A DNA stretch of 64,000 nucleotides from Sphingobium sp. TKS (GTDB lineage Bacteria; Pseudomonadota; Alphaproteobacteria; Sphingomonadales; Sphingomonadaceae): the NCBI RefSeq assembly GCF_001563265.1, contig NZ_CP005084.1, positions 925,121 to 989,120 on the forward strand, in the 5' to 3' direction. The stretch's first letter is position 1, and each line of letters starts with the position of its first letter. Shown here piece by piece: positions 45,214 through 53,314 of this stretch. The position numbers and the translations under genes were made by a program. The notes under the pieces were generated by a model. The model saw only the letters and a program-made list of their open reading frames with translations. It was not told where the DNA came from and searched no databases.

Positions 45214-46530
45214 TCAACTAAGGACGGTAAAGACAAGGAATATGCCGGTTGCGGCGAACATGACGATAGTGGCGCCCCAGCCCATGACGGTCGGACCGAA
45301 GGGGAGGCACAATCGTCCCATGGCGCGACGATTACGGGCTATGAGCATCATGACCACCATGAGGGGCGCAGCCAGAATGCCGTTGACGACAGCGGCCCAA
45401 TAAAGCGCGCGGACCGGATCGATGCCAATTCCGTTTAGAGATGCCCCCCCGAGCGTCGTGGCAGCGATAGTTCCGTAGAACAGACGCGCCGACAGCGGCT
45501 TGGCGTCGAGGCTGCCGCTTAACCCCGCCATCTCGGTGACCGCATAGGCTGCCGATCCTGCCAGCACAGGAACGGCAAGCAGGCCCGTCCCGATAATGCC
45601 CAGGGCAAACATGGCGAAGGCGAATTTTCCGGCGATCGGGCGCAGCGCTTCGGCGGCCTGTGATGAGGTCGCAATGTCGTAAATGCCGTGAGCGTGGAGC
45701 GTGGCGGCCGTAGCGAAGACAATCGCGAGCGAGACCAAGGTGCTGAACGCCATCCCCGTCAATGTATCGAAGCGAATGCGCGCCAGCTCGCGGCCGGCCG
45801 TCTGCGGGGCGATGCAAAGCGGCTTGGCGTGATGGCGATGCTGCTCCTCAATCTCCTGCCCGGCCTGCCAAAAAAAGAGATAGGGGCTGATCGTCGTGCC
45901 CAAGATCGCCACGAGGGCCGTTGCGTAGGCGGCATTCCACTGAATTTCCGGCACGACGAGAGATCGGAGCGCGTGCGCCCACGGAACCTGCGCAACCATG
46001 ACTACGGCGAAATAGGTGAAGAGCGAGAGTGTCGTCCATTTCAATATGGATGCATAACGAGGGTAGCTCAGTCCCACCTCAGCCAGGATACAGACGATTC
46101 CAAATGACAGGGTGTAAAAGGTGGAATTTCCCCCTGCCAAAAGAGACAGCGCTGCGCCCATGGCGCTCAGATCGGCGCCCAGATTGACAATATTGGCAAT
46201 CAGCAGAAGGGCCACGACCGTCCAGAGCAAGGGACGCGGATAGTGACGGCGCAGATTGCGCGCGATCCCGGCGCCGGTCACCCTTCCAATTTCGGCCGCC
46301 ACCTGCTGGATTGCGACCATGAGGGGAAAGCTGAGGACGAAAGTCCATGCAAGACCATATCCGAACTGCGCTCCGACCTGGCTGTGCGTGCCAATCCCGC
46401 TTGGGTCGTCGTCCGCCGCGCCAGTGATGAGCCCCGGCCCAAGACGGCGCAACATGGCTCTCAAGCCGGGCGTCCCGGATCTTTCTCCCCTTCCCGGAGC
46501 GGCTGCCGTATCTTCCATCACCTCGTCCAT
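45214..46530 (-). CDS. Nramp-family divalent cation transporter (divergent)
   Basis: A 438-residue membrane protein with about eleven hydrophobic helices. The TM1 signature is ADDDPSGIGTHSQVGAQFG, compared with DPGN in classical MntH. The TM6 region, where classical Nramp has MPH supplying the soft-metal Met ligand, reads TTISPYLFFWQA, so that Met is absent. This fits the Nramp-related group reported to move magnesium or other harder cations rather than Mn/Fe. The sequence supports the family; the ion is inferred. It is transcribed towards the SDR gene and has a 136-bp leader with no recognised metal box. Confidence 0.83.
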   Translation of the reverse strand: MDEVMEDTAAAPGRGERSGTPGLRAMLRRLGPGLITGAADDDPSGIGTHSQVGAQFGYGLAWTFVLSFPLMVAIQQVAAEIGRVTGAGIARNLRRHYPRPLLWTVVALLLIANIVNLGADLSAMGAALSLLAGGNSTFYTLSFGIVCILAEVGLSYPRYASILKWTTLSLFTYFAVVMVAQVPWAHALRSLVVPEIQWNAAYATALVAILGTTISPYLFFWQAGQEIEEQHRHHAKPLCIAPQTAGRELARIRFDTLTGMAFSTLVSLAIVFATAATLHAHGIYDIATSSQAAEALRPIAGKFAFAMFALGIIGTGLLAVPVLAGSAAYAVTEMAGLSGSLDAKPLSARLFYGTIAATTLGGASLNGIGIDPVRALYWAAVVNGILAAPLMVVMMLIARNRRAMGRLCLPFGPTVMGWGATIVMFAATGIFLVFTVLS

Positions 46531-46666
46531 CTCCCCGATATTTCAGTGACCGAAGGATGAAACGATCCGTATTAGTACGTGACGAGAGAAACAAGATAAT
46601 CGCCTGAGAGTCTGTTTGGAAATGCGCGGAAGAGCGCATTTTAGCGCCGGCGCCGATCCAGGCTGG

Positions 46667-47629
46667 CTACCCCGCGCGCCCGACCGCCGCGAAAAGACCA
46701 CCTTCCCAGCCGATCCGGCCGATCCAGCCGATCTGCGCCAACAGGTCTTCCAGCCACCATTGATCTTCCTCGGCGTCGGTCAACCGCATATCCTCCATCT
46801 GGCCGAGCAACGCGCTGGGGAAGGTCCGGACATAGGCGATGCCGTTGTCCGCGAACCAGCGGCGGAGCTGCGCCAATGTGTGGCTATGCTCTTCGGGATG
46901 ATGATATTGATCGCGCAGCCAGGCCCGATACCGACCTGGCTGCAGCCGACGGCTGGCGAGCACCGGATCGCCCGGAACCCAGCGCCCGCCGCTCAGCATT
47001 GCGACCCCCCGCCTCAACCTGTGCGGCAGCCGCGCATAGCGGTTGTAGAGACCGATGACGATCAGGCCGCCAGGGCGAACCAGCCGGGCCACATGCCCGA
47101 ACGCAGCGCGGGGATCGGGCGTGTGATGCAGCACGCCCGAGCAATAGACGATATCGAAGGCACCCTCACGCAGCCCCGAAAGATGCAGGTCGGTTTCGAC
47201 GAATTCGACCTGGCCGATGTCGAGCCGCCGGGCCGCCGCCCGGCCGAGCGCCAGCGACGCGCGGCAGAGATCCGCGGCAATCACCATCCGCTCGCCGCGC
47301 GCGAGATAGAGGCTCATCTGGCCGGTGCCGCAACCCATCTCCACGATCCGCGCATCATAGGGGATCGCCGCATCGAGCAGCCGGGCGAACGGGCTGCGCT
47401 CCGCCCGGGCGCGCAGCCAGTCGATGCTGTCGCGGGGCGGATAGCCGGGGAATGGCGCCGCCTCATAGAAATTCCTGACCAACTCGGTTCGCGCAGCGCC
47501 GGGCAGGCGCAGCTCGGCTATGCCGTCGGCCTGCCGGTAGCCTGCCGCGCATTCGCGACAGCATAGCGCCTCATCCAGCCGCCCGCCGCACCGGGGACAG
47601 GCAAGCAGCGGCAGGGCGCGCGCATCCAT
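46667..47629 (-). CDS. SAM-dependent methyltransferase with N-terminal zinc-ribbon-like motif
   Basis: A 320-residue class I methyltransferase. The N-terminus has LACPRCGGRLDE..CCRECAAGY, a four-cysteine Trm112-like ribbon. The Rossmann core is IVEMGCGTGQMSLYLA, then IAADLC, EFVETDLHL and SGVLHHTPDP. It is the last gene of the operon that starts with the cupredoxin; it starts three bases after the DUF5989 gene ends. Context suggests it methylates the metabolite or glycan handled by the carbamoyltransferase; substrate unknown. Confidence 0.82.
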   Translation of the reverse strand: MDARALPLLACPRCGGRLDEALCCRECAAGYRQADGIAELRLPGAARTELVRNFYEAAPFPGYPPRDSIDWLRARAERSPFARLLDAAIPYDARIVEMGCGTGQMSLYLARGERMVIAADLCRASLALGRAAARRLDIGQVEFVETDLHLSGLREGAFDIVYCSGVLHHTPDPRAAFGHVARLVRPGGLIVIGLYNRYARLPHRLRRGVAMLSGGRWVPGDPVLASRRLQPGRYRAWLRDQYHHPEEHSHTLAQLRRWFADNGIAYVRTFPSALLGQMEDMRLTDAEEDQWWLEDLLAQIGWIGRIGWEGGLFAAVGRAG

Positions 47630-47631
47630 CC

Positions 47632-47844
47632 CTAGAAGATCGAGTAAATGAAGGGCGCCAGCGCCTCAACGCCGGCCGCCAGCGTCAATATCACCCCCAC
47701 GGAGCAGAAGAAGATCACCGGCGGGATCATCCAGCGCCGCCCGCCGGGCGCCCGCCACAGACCCCGCACCAGATCCGCGATGGTCCCGGATGCACTGCCG
47801 ACGATGATGAGCTGGCGCCGCAAGCGCCCCTTGCGCGGGATCAT
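47632..47844 (-). CDS. DUF5989 small membrane protein
   Basis: A 70-residue protein with a basic N-terminus, a conserved LWRAPGGRRWMIPPVI segment and one long hydrophobic helix (VIFFCSVGVILTLAAGVEAL). DUF5989 proteins recur next to carbamoyltransferases and SxtJ-like small proteins in cell-surface or exosortase-type loci. It overlaps the carbamoyltransferase stop by four bases. Probably an inner-membrane partner; no activity is known. Confidence 0.78.
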   Translation of the reverse strand: MIPRKGRLRRQLIIVGSASGTIADLVRGLWRAPGGRRWMIPPVIFFCSVGVILTLAAGVEALAPFIYSIF

Positions 47845-49610
47845 GCCACTGCCTCCAGTTCATGGTCCTGCCGCGCATGATCGCGGCGGACCATCAGATT
47901 ATCCGCGATCAGCACGTCCATGCCGGCGCGGCGGAATGTCGAATAGCCTTCCGCGGCGCTGGTCACGATCGGATCGCCAGCCAGGTTGAAGGATGTGTTG
48001 AGCAGGACGGGAGAGCCGTGACGCTGCCAATAGGCCATGAGCAGCGCGTGCAGGCGAGGCGCCATGGCCCGCTCCACGATCTGCACGCGTGCGGTGCCGT
48101 CGACATGGGTGACGGCGCGCAGTCGATTCCGCCATTCAGGCCGGACCGGGAAAACGCCCGACATGAACCGGCCCAGACGTGCGCCGCCCGCGGGCAACTC
48201 GAAATAGGTCGCTGCATGTTCGGCGGGCACCACCGGCGCAAAGGGGCGGAAGGATTCGCGAAATTTGATGTCGCGGTTGATCCGGTCGCGCATCGCCGCA
48301 TCGCCCGGATCGGCAAGGATGCTGCGGTGGCCGAGCGCGCGCGGCCCGAATTCCGCCGCGCCCTCCATCCATCCGACGATCGCGCCGTGCCCGATCGCAT
48401 CGACCAGCCGGTCGATCAGTGCCGCATCCCCCACTCGTTCGAAGGGCAGCCCGTCCTCAGCGGCCAGCCGCGCCAGATCGTCGGCCTCGACCGCGGGCCC
48501 CCAGAAGGGATGATCGGGGCAATCGCGATGCGGCTGGCCGAACAGGATGCGGTCGGCCCAGAGCGCCGCCCCCAAGGCGCAGCCCGCATCGCCCGGCGCG
48601 GAGGGCACGAACAGCCGCTCATAGCCCGCTTCGCGCAGGATGCGGGCATTGGCGACCCCGTTCAGCGCCACGCCGCCGCCCAGGCAGAGATCGGGCAGGC
48701 CGGTTTCCTTCTGAAGCGCGGCGGCGATGTCGACGATCACCTCCTCCAGCACAAGCTGCGCGCTCGCCGCGACATCGGCTTGATGCTGCCCCAGCGGCGT
48801 CGCAAGGTCGATCGGCTCGAACCGATCGCGGGGCGGGCCGAACAGTTCGACAAAGCGGCGGGAATAGGCGGCGTCGACCGCCTGATGATAATCGAAATAG
48901 CGAAGGTCCAGCGCAAAGGCTCCATCGGGCGTCCGTTGCAGGATGCGCCGCACCTCCCCGGCGAAGCGCGGCGTGCCATAAGCGGCAAGCCCCATGACCT
49001 TATATTCCCCCTCATTGACCTGAAATCCCAGCCAGGCGGTGAAGGCGGAATAGAAAAGGCCGAGCGAATGGGGAAAGCGCACTTCCCGCCGCAGGCTGAT
49101 TTCCGTCGGCCCGCCCACCTGCTTGCGCGCCTGCCCCACCGTCAGCGTCGCCCATTCGCCCACGCCGTCGGCGCTCAGGATCGCGGCCCGTTCGGTCGGG
49201 GCGGTCAGGAAGGCGGCGGCTGCGTGCGAGAGATGGTGGTCGGTAAAATGAACGCGCTTTACCGGGATTCCCAACTGCGCGCTGATGATGCCGCGCACCC
49301 ATAATTTCTCCCCCACCATATTCTTCATCGCCCTGGGGAAGATGCGCCAGCTATGCGGAAAGCCGCGCAGCAACGTCGTCAGCACCCGGTCGAACTTGAG
49401 CGCGGGCCGTTCATAGAAGATCACCGCGTCCAGATCGTCCGGCTCCACCGCTGCCTGGTCGAGGCACCATTGGATGGCGCGCAGGGGAAAGGCCGGGTCG
49501 TTCTTGGATCGCGACAGGCGCTCCTCCTGCACGGCGACGACGGGCAGCCCGTCGATCGTCAGTGCAGCGGCCGCATCATGGTAGAAGGCTGAAATGCCGA
49601 GGATCTTCAT
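47841..49610 (-). CDS. NodU/CmcH-type carbamoyltransferase
   Basis: A 589-residue enzyme, MKILGISAFYHDAAAALTID at the N-terminus. It has the metal-binding TDHHLSHAAAAFL motif, GGGVALNGVANARI, and the C-terminal YrdC-like lobe with EFGPRALGHRSILADP. Family members transfer a carbamoyl group from carbamoyl phosphate to a hydroxyl of a sugar, antibiotic or toxin. The start overlaps the stop of the ferritin-like gene by one base. It is the centre of the minus-strand operon, pointing to a carbamoylated product. Confidence 0.9.
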   Translation of the reverse strand: MKILGISAFYHDAAAALTIDGLPVVAVQEERLSRSKNDPAFPLRAIQWCLDQAAVEPDDLDAVIFYERPALKFDRVLTTLLRGFPHSWRIFPRAMKNMVGEKLWVRGIISAQLGIPVKRVHFTDHHLSHAAAAFLTAPTERAAILSADGVGEWATLTVGQARKQVGGPTEISLRREVRFPHSLGLFYSAFTAWLGFQVNEGEYKVMGLAAYGTPRFAGEVRRILQRTPDGAFALDLRYFDYHQAVDAAYSRRFVELFGPPRDRFEPIDLATPLGQHQADVAASAQLVLEEVIVDIAAALQKETGLPDLCLGGGVALNGVANARILREAGYERLFVPSAPGDAGCALGAALWADRILFGQPHRDCPDHPFWGPAVEADDLARLAAEDGLPFERVGDAALIDRLVDAIGHGAIVGWMEGAAEFGPRALGHRSILADPGDAAMRDRINRDIKFRESFRPFAPVVPAEHAATYFELPAGGARLGRFMSGVFPVRPEWRNRLRAVTHVDGTARVQIVERAMAPRLHALLMAYWQRHGSPVLLNTSFNLAGDPIVTSAAEGYSTFRRAGMDVLIADNLMVRRDHARQDHELEAVA

Positions 49611-50338
49611 CAATATTGCCCTCCGCCATCGTCGCGCGGCTGATCCTTGCACATGTGCCAGCCGGACGCCTCCCGCCGGGCCGCCCGCTTCGCCATCCAG
49701 GCGAAAGGCGCCAGCAGCAGGAAATAGAGCAAGGTCAGCATGACCCGCGAGATCATGTCGGCCAGGATCAGCGCCAGCCGCAAATAGGCCCGCCAGAGCC
49801 GTCGCAGGCGTGCGACCCACACCGCCCGGCGGCCGCGATCCGGCGCCAGGCGAGCGAGTTCGTCGTGCGAATAGCGCATATGCCCCTCCTCGTCGCGGGC
49901 GATCCGCGCGATCACCGCCTGCGTCTCCGGATCATGGTCCAGCGCCGCGCCATAAGCGGCAAAGGCGTGCGCCGCGGCCCGTTCCGACAGATGGATAAAG
50001 GCCAGCAGCGCGACCATGCTTTCTCTCTCGACCTCCAGCCGGTCGAAGCCGCGCTCGCCGGGAATCAGCCCGTCGCCCCATGCGCGATCGGGGCCGGGAT
50101 CGGCCAGCGTCCGCCGCAGCGCGAGTCCCCGCTCGCGGAATAAAGCGGCGTGGCGCACCTCGTCCCTTCCATGGGCGAAGAGGCGGCGGCGCAGCAAAGG
50201 ATCGCGCGTGATTTCCGCCGTGCGGAAAAGGTCGCGCGCGCCCTGCGCCTCGACCTCCGCAAATTGCAGCAGCTTGCGCGCCCGGCGGCGCGGGTCGCCC
50301 CACACCATCCGGTCGATCGGCGCGCGCCAGCCCATCAT
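49610..50338 (-). CDS. ferritin-like di-iron protein with C-terminal membrane segment
   Basis: A 242-residue protein. The first 165 residues are a four-helix bundle with two ExxH motifs, E60-x2-H63 and E150-x2-H153 (DEEGHMRYSH), plus E28/E30, enough for a di-iron site. A hydrophobic stretch near 185-215 (ADMISRVMLTLLYFLLLAPFAW) anchors it to the membrane, and a short charged tail follows. Such proteins act as oxygenases, desaturases or oxidases; with a cupredoxin in the same operon it may receive electrons in the periplasm or cytoplasm, though orientation is unknown. Overlaps both neighbours by one to four bases. Confidence 0.75.
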   Translation of the reverse strand: MMGWRAPIDRMVWGDPRRRARKLLQFAEVEAQGARDLFRTAEITRDPLLRRRLFAHGRDEVRHAALFRERGLALRRTLADPGPDRAWGDGLIPGERGFDRLEVERESMVALLAFIHLSERAAAHAFAAYGAALDHDPETQAVIARIARDEEGHMRYSHDELARLAPDRGRRAVWVARLRRLWRAYLRLALILADMISRVMLTLLYFLLLAPFAWMAKRAARREASGWHMCKDQPRDDGGGQY

Positions 50339-50742
50339 TGCACCACGATCCGCCCGGTCATCCCCAACATGCTGTGCATGAAATGGGTGCAGCGTATCTT
50401 GTAGCGGCCCGGCGACGGCGCGATCAAATGGATGTCGACGCTTTCCCCGCCGCTAAGTTCGACCCGGCCTCCGCTGATCCTGGCCGCATCCTCGGGCCTG
50501 ATCCGCGCCTGGGCGAAAAATTCCTTCCCGGCAAAATCATGCCCTCCCGACGCATTGTTGACGAAATGCAGCCGGTACGGCTGGCCATGTTCCAGCACGA
50601 TGTCCGCCGGCTCGAACCGGAAGCTCGACAGTTGGATGGTAACGAGCCGGGCGCCGCTCCAACTGTCGGCCTCGGGCTGCGCCCCGGCGGTCGATGCCAG
50701 AATGAGAGCGGCCAGAACCGCAGACCATCGCGCATGAGACAT
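50335..50742 (-). CDS. exported cupredoxin
   Basis: A 135-residue exported protein with a signal peptide (SAVLAALILASTAGAQ). The single cupredoxin domain carries H68 (GGHDF), C118, H123 and M128 (CTHFMHSMLGM), the four ligands of a type 1 copper site. It differs from the pseudoazurin at 11290. It is the first gene after the ECF-type promoter at 50768-50797, and its 3' end overlaps the ferritin-like gene by four bases. Likely a periplasmic electron carrier or copper-binding subunit for the pathway of this operon. Confidence 0.83.
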   Translation of the reverse strand: MSHARWSAVLAALILASTAGAQPEADSWSGARLVTIQLSSFRFEPADIVLEHGQPYRLHFVNNASGGHDFAGKEFFAQARIRPEDAARISGGRVELSGGESVDIHLIAPSPGRYKIRCTHFMHSMLGMTGRIVVQ

Positions 50743-50767
50743 GTCATGCCTCCTTCCTCAATAGCCC

Positions 50768-50797
50768 TGAGTGGCGCGGGCCGAAGCGGCCGGTTCA
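50768..50797 (-). promoter_or_regulatory. ECF-type promoter of the cupredoxin operon
   Basis: On the minus strand TGAACC (-35) and CACTCA (-10) are separated by 18 bases, ending 26 bp before the cupredoxin ATG. The same hexamers with the same spacing occur in the opposite direction before the sigma factor gene. Confidence 0.65.
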
Positions 50798-50818
50798 TGG
50801 CCCCCTGCAAAATATTTT

Positions 50819-50848
50819 TGAACCGCCGCGCCAGCGGGCGCACACTCA
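50819..50848 (+). promoter_or_regulatory. ECF-type promoter of the sigma factor operon
   Basis: TGAACC-N18-CACTCA ends 20 bp before the TTG start at 50868. ECF promoters commonly carry GAAC in the -35 box, and ECF genes usually autoregulate; the identical partner at 50768-50797 supports both being read by the sigma factor encoded here. Confidence 0.65.
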
Positions 50849-50867
50849 TGCAGCGAAGGAGTCGCTC

Positions 50868-51464
50868 TTGGAGACAGTCGGGAAGGCAGGCCGAACGGAA
50901 GCGAGCGCGCATGCGCGCGCCGAGGAGGATCTGTATCTGCTCGCGCGGGTCAAGCGGCGCGATCTCAAGGCGTTCGAGGCGCTCTATCGCCATTATCAGC
51001 CGCGCCTCGCGCGGTTCCTGACGAACATCCTGCGCCGCCCGCATCTGGTCGAGGAGGTGCTGGACGATACGTTGCTGGTGCTATGGGACCGGCCCGACAG
51101 TTTTTCCGGCAGGTCGAAACTGTCGACCTGGCTGTTCACCATCGGCTGGCGCAAGGCGATGAAGGCGCTACGCAAACAGGACGATCCGGTGGAGGACAGG
51201 TTCATCGAAGAACGGATCAACCCCGATCGCTCGCCCGAACAATGCGCCGGCGACAACAGGATACGCGCCGCGCTGCTCCACGCGCTGGCGGACCTTTCGC
51301 CGGAGCAGCGGGCAGTCGTCGACCTCAGCTATTTTCACGAGATCGGCTATCGCGATATCGCGGAGATCATGGATTGCCCGGTCGATACGGTGAAGACGCG
51401 GATGTTCCATGCCCGGCGGCACTTGCGGCGCGCCCTGCCGGGCGATTATGGCGACTGGATCTGA
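50868..51464 (+). CDS. ECF RNA polymerase sigma factor
   Basis: A 198-residue sigma-70 family protein with region 2 (AFEALYRHYQPRLARFL, LVEEVLDDTLLVLW) and region 4 (LSPEQRAVVDLSYFHEIGYRDIAE then CPVDTVKTRMFHARRHLRRAL). There is no region 3, as in ECF factors. It starts at TTG 50868 with AAGGAG six bases upstream. The anti-sigma gene follows six bases later. It probably directs transcription of its own operon and of the divergent cupredoxin operon from the shared TGAACC-N18-CACTCA elements. Confidence 0.9.
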   Translation: METVGKAGRTEASAHARAEEDLYLLARVKRRDLKAFEALYRHYQPRLARFLTNILRRPHLVEEVLDDTLLVLWDRPDSFSGRSKLSTWLFTIGWRKAMKALRKQDDPVEDRFIEERINPDRSPEQCAGDNRIRAALLHALADLSPEQRAVVDLSYFHEIGYRDIAEIMDCPVDTVKTRMFHARRHLRRALPGDYGDWI

Positions 51465-51470
51465 CAGGTC

Positions 51471-52088
51471 ATGGCCGACATTCTCTCCTTTCGCGGCGAT
51501 CCGCACCGGGCGATGGAAATGCTGCTGCCCTGGTATGTCACGGCGCAGTTGGACGCCGATGACCAGGCGCTGGTGGAAGCGCATCTGCATGACTGCGGCC
51601 AATGCCGGACGGCCCTGGACCGGGAAAAACGGTTAAAGGCGGCCATAGCAGGGCTGCCGATCGGAACCGATCTGGGCTGGGAAAAGTTGCAACGCCACCT
51701 GGCGCCGACCCAAAGGGCCGAACGCGTGACGCCGCCCCGGCGAACCTTCGCATGGCCGGTGCTGGCGGCCGTCGCCGCGATGCCGGCCATGCTGCTCTGC
51801 GGGGCCGTTCTCCTTTTCCGCCCGGCGGCGCAGCAGGCCGATTATCGCACGCTGGGCGCACCGGCGGCGCGGGGCGACGGCAACATACTCGTCATCTTCC
51901 GGCCCGATACGCCTGAACGGGAATTGCGCTTCACGATCGAACGCGCCGGAGCGAGGCTGGTCGACGGTCCGACCGCCGCCGGCGCCTATGTGCTGGATGT
52001 CGCGCCGACCCGGCGGGATGCGGCGCTGGCCGATCTGCGCACGCGGCGCAGCATCATGCTCGCCCAGCCGATCGAGCCCGCGCCATGA
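51471..52088 (+). CDS. membrane anti-sigma factor with protease-pro-domain-like periplasmic domain
   Basis: A 205-residue protein. A cytoplasmic zinc anti-sigma domain has H38-x3-C42-x2-C45 (AHLHDCGQC); one membrane helix spans about 93-117; the periplasmic part has a domain (138-205, NILVIFRPDTPER... to IMLAQP) that looks like the beta-alpha-beta pro-domain (inhibitor I9 type) of S8 peptidases. The neighbouring S8 peptidase has its own similar pro-domain ending HIAWSQP. The gene overlaps the peptidase gene by four bases. A plausible mechanism is that the peptidase binds or cuts this domain and so frees the sigma factor; this is inference. Confidence 0.78.
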   Translation: MADILSFRGDPHRAMEMLLPWYVTAQLDADDQALVEAHLHDCGQCRTALDREKRLKAAIAGLPIGTDLGWEKLQRHLAPTQRAERVTPPRRTFAWPVLAAVAAMPAMLLCGAVLLFRPAAQQADYRTLGAPAARGDGNILVIFRPDTPERELRFTIERAGARLVDGPTAAGAYVLDVAPTRRDAALADLRTRRSIMLAQPIEPAP

Positions 52089-53314
52089 TCCCGGCGCTGT
52101 TCCGCCTGCGCGCGACGATCGCATTGCTGATCGCGGCACTCGCCGCGCCCGCCGCCACGCACCCGGCCAAGGGGGAGCAGATATTGGTGATGCTCCATCT
52201 TCCGCCGGCTCATTTCCGGGCGGGCGGCGACTATGACGGCGACTATGGCGACGGCATTCGCCGCGCCCAGATGCTGCGCGCGGCGCAGCGCATCGCCCGC
52301 GATCATCATCTGACGCTGGTGACGGACTGGATGATGCCGGTCATCGGCCTCGACTGTTTCGTGATGCGCGTGCCCGACGGGGCATCTGCGGAAGCGATGA
52401 TGCAGGAGCTGGCGAAGGACAGCCATATCGCCTGGTCGCAGCCGATGCATGACTATCAGACCCTCGGCGGCGCTCAAGGTCATGATGACCCGCTCTACCC
52501 CGCCCAACCCGCACGAACCCTCTGGCATCTGGACGCGGTCCACCGGCTGGCGACGGGGCGCGGCGTCACGGTGGCGGTGATCGACAGCGGCATCGGCGCG
52601 CGCCACCCCGATCTGGCGGGGCAGGTGCGGGCCAATGTCAATCTCGTCACGGGCAGGGCTTTCGCGGCCGAAGCGCATGGCACGGCGATCGCCGGCATCA
52701 TCGCGGCGCGGGCCCACAACCGGATCGGCATGGTGGGGGTGGCGCCGGACGCGCAACTGCTGGGCTTGCGCGCCTGCTGGCAGGCGGGCAGCCCTGGGTC
52801 GATCGCATTGTGCGACAGCCTCAGCCTGGCCCGGGCGATCCATTATGCCATCGATCATAAGGCAGCGGTCATCAACATGAGCCTGGGCGGGCCGCCGGAC
52901 CGCTTGCTTTCCACGCTGCTGGACGCGGCCATGGCGCGCAACATGGCAGTCGTGGCCGCCTATGACCCGCATCGGCCGGACGGCGGTTTCCCCGCCTCCT
53001 GGCCGGGGGTCATCGCCGTCTCCGGCAGTCCGGTATCGGGCAGGCACGCGCCCGTCCAGATCGCGCCGGCGACGGGCATCCCGGCGACCGAGCCCGGCGG
53101 CAAATGGAGCCTGGTGGACGGTACATCCTATGCGGCGGCGCATGTCAGCGGCCTCATCGCCTTGATCGATCAGGCGCGGGGGCATAGGCAGGGACGCTTC
53201 ATGTTCGTGATGTCGGCAGGAGGGGTGATCGATGCGCTCGCCACGGTGCAAGGCAGGGCCGCAGGGTGCGACGGCGCCTGCGCGGTGGCCGTGGCATCGG
53301 CGGGCCGCGACTAA
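52085..53314 (+). CDS. exported S8 (subtilisin-type) serine peptidase
   Basis: A 409-residue peptidase with a signal peptide (residues 1-24), a pro-domain (about 31-122) and a catalytic domain with the triad D167 (AVIDSGIGARHPDL), H198 (AHGTAIAGIIAA) and S348 (GTSYAAAHVSGL). The oxyanion-hole Asn usually found in AAGN is here AAYD (D294), a substitution that may lower activity. It overlaps the anti-sigma gene by four bases. It may act in the periplasm as part of the sigma switch or as an exported effector of the operon. Confidence 0.88.
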   Translation: MIPALFRLRATIALLIAALAAPAATHPAKGEQILVMLHLPPAHFRAGGDYDGDYGDGIRRAQMLRAAQRIARDHHLTLVTDWMMPVIGLDCFVMRVPDGASAEAMMQELAKDSHIAWSQPMHDYQTLGGAQGHDDPLYPAQPARTLWHLDAVHRLATGRGVTVAVIDSGIGARHPDLAGQVRANVNLVTGRAFAAEAHGTAIAGIIAARAHNRIGMVGVAPDAQLLGLRACWQAGSPGSIALCDSLSLARAIHYAIDHKAAVINMSLGGPPDRLLSTLLDAAMARNMAVVAAYDPHRPDGGFPASWPGVIAVSGSPVSGRHAPVQIAPATGIPATEPGGKWSLVDGTSYAAAHVSGLIALIDQARGHRQGRFMFVMSAGGVIDALATVQGRAAGCDGACAVAVASAGRD

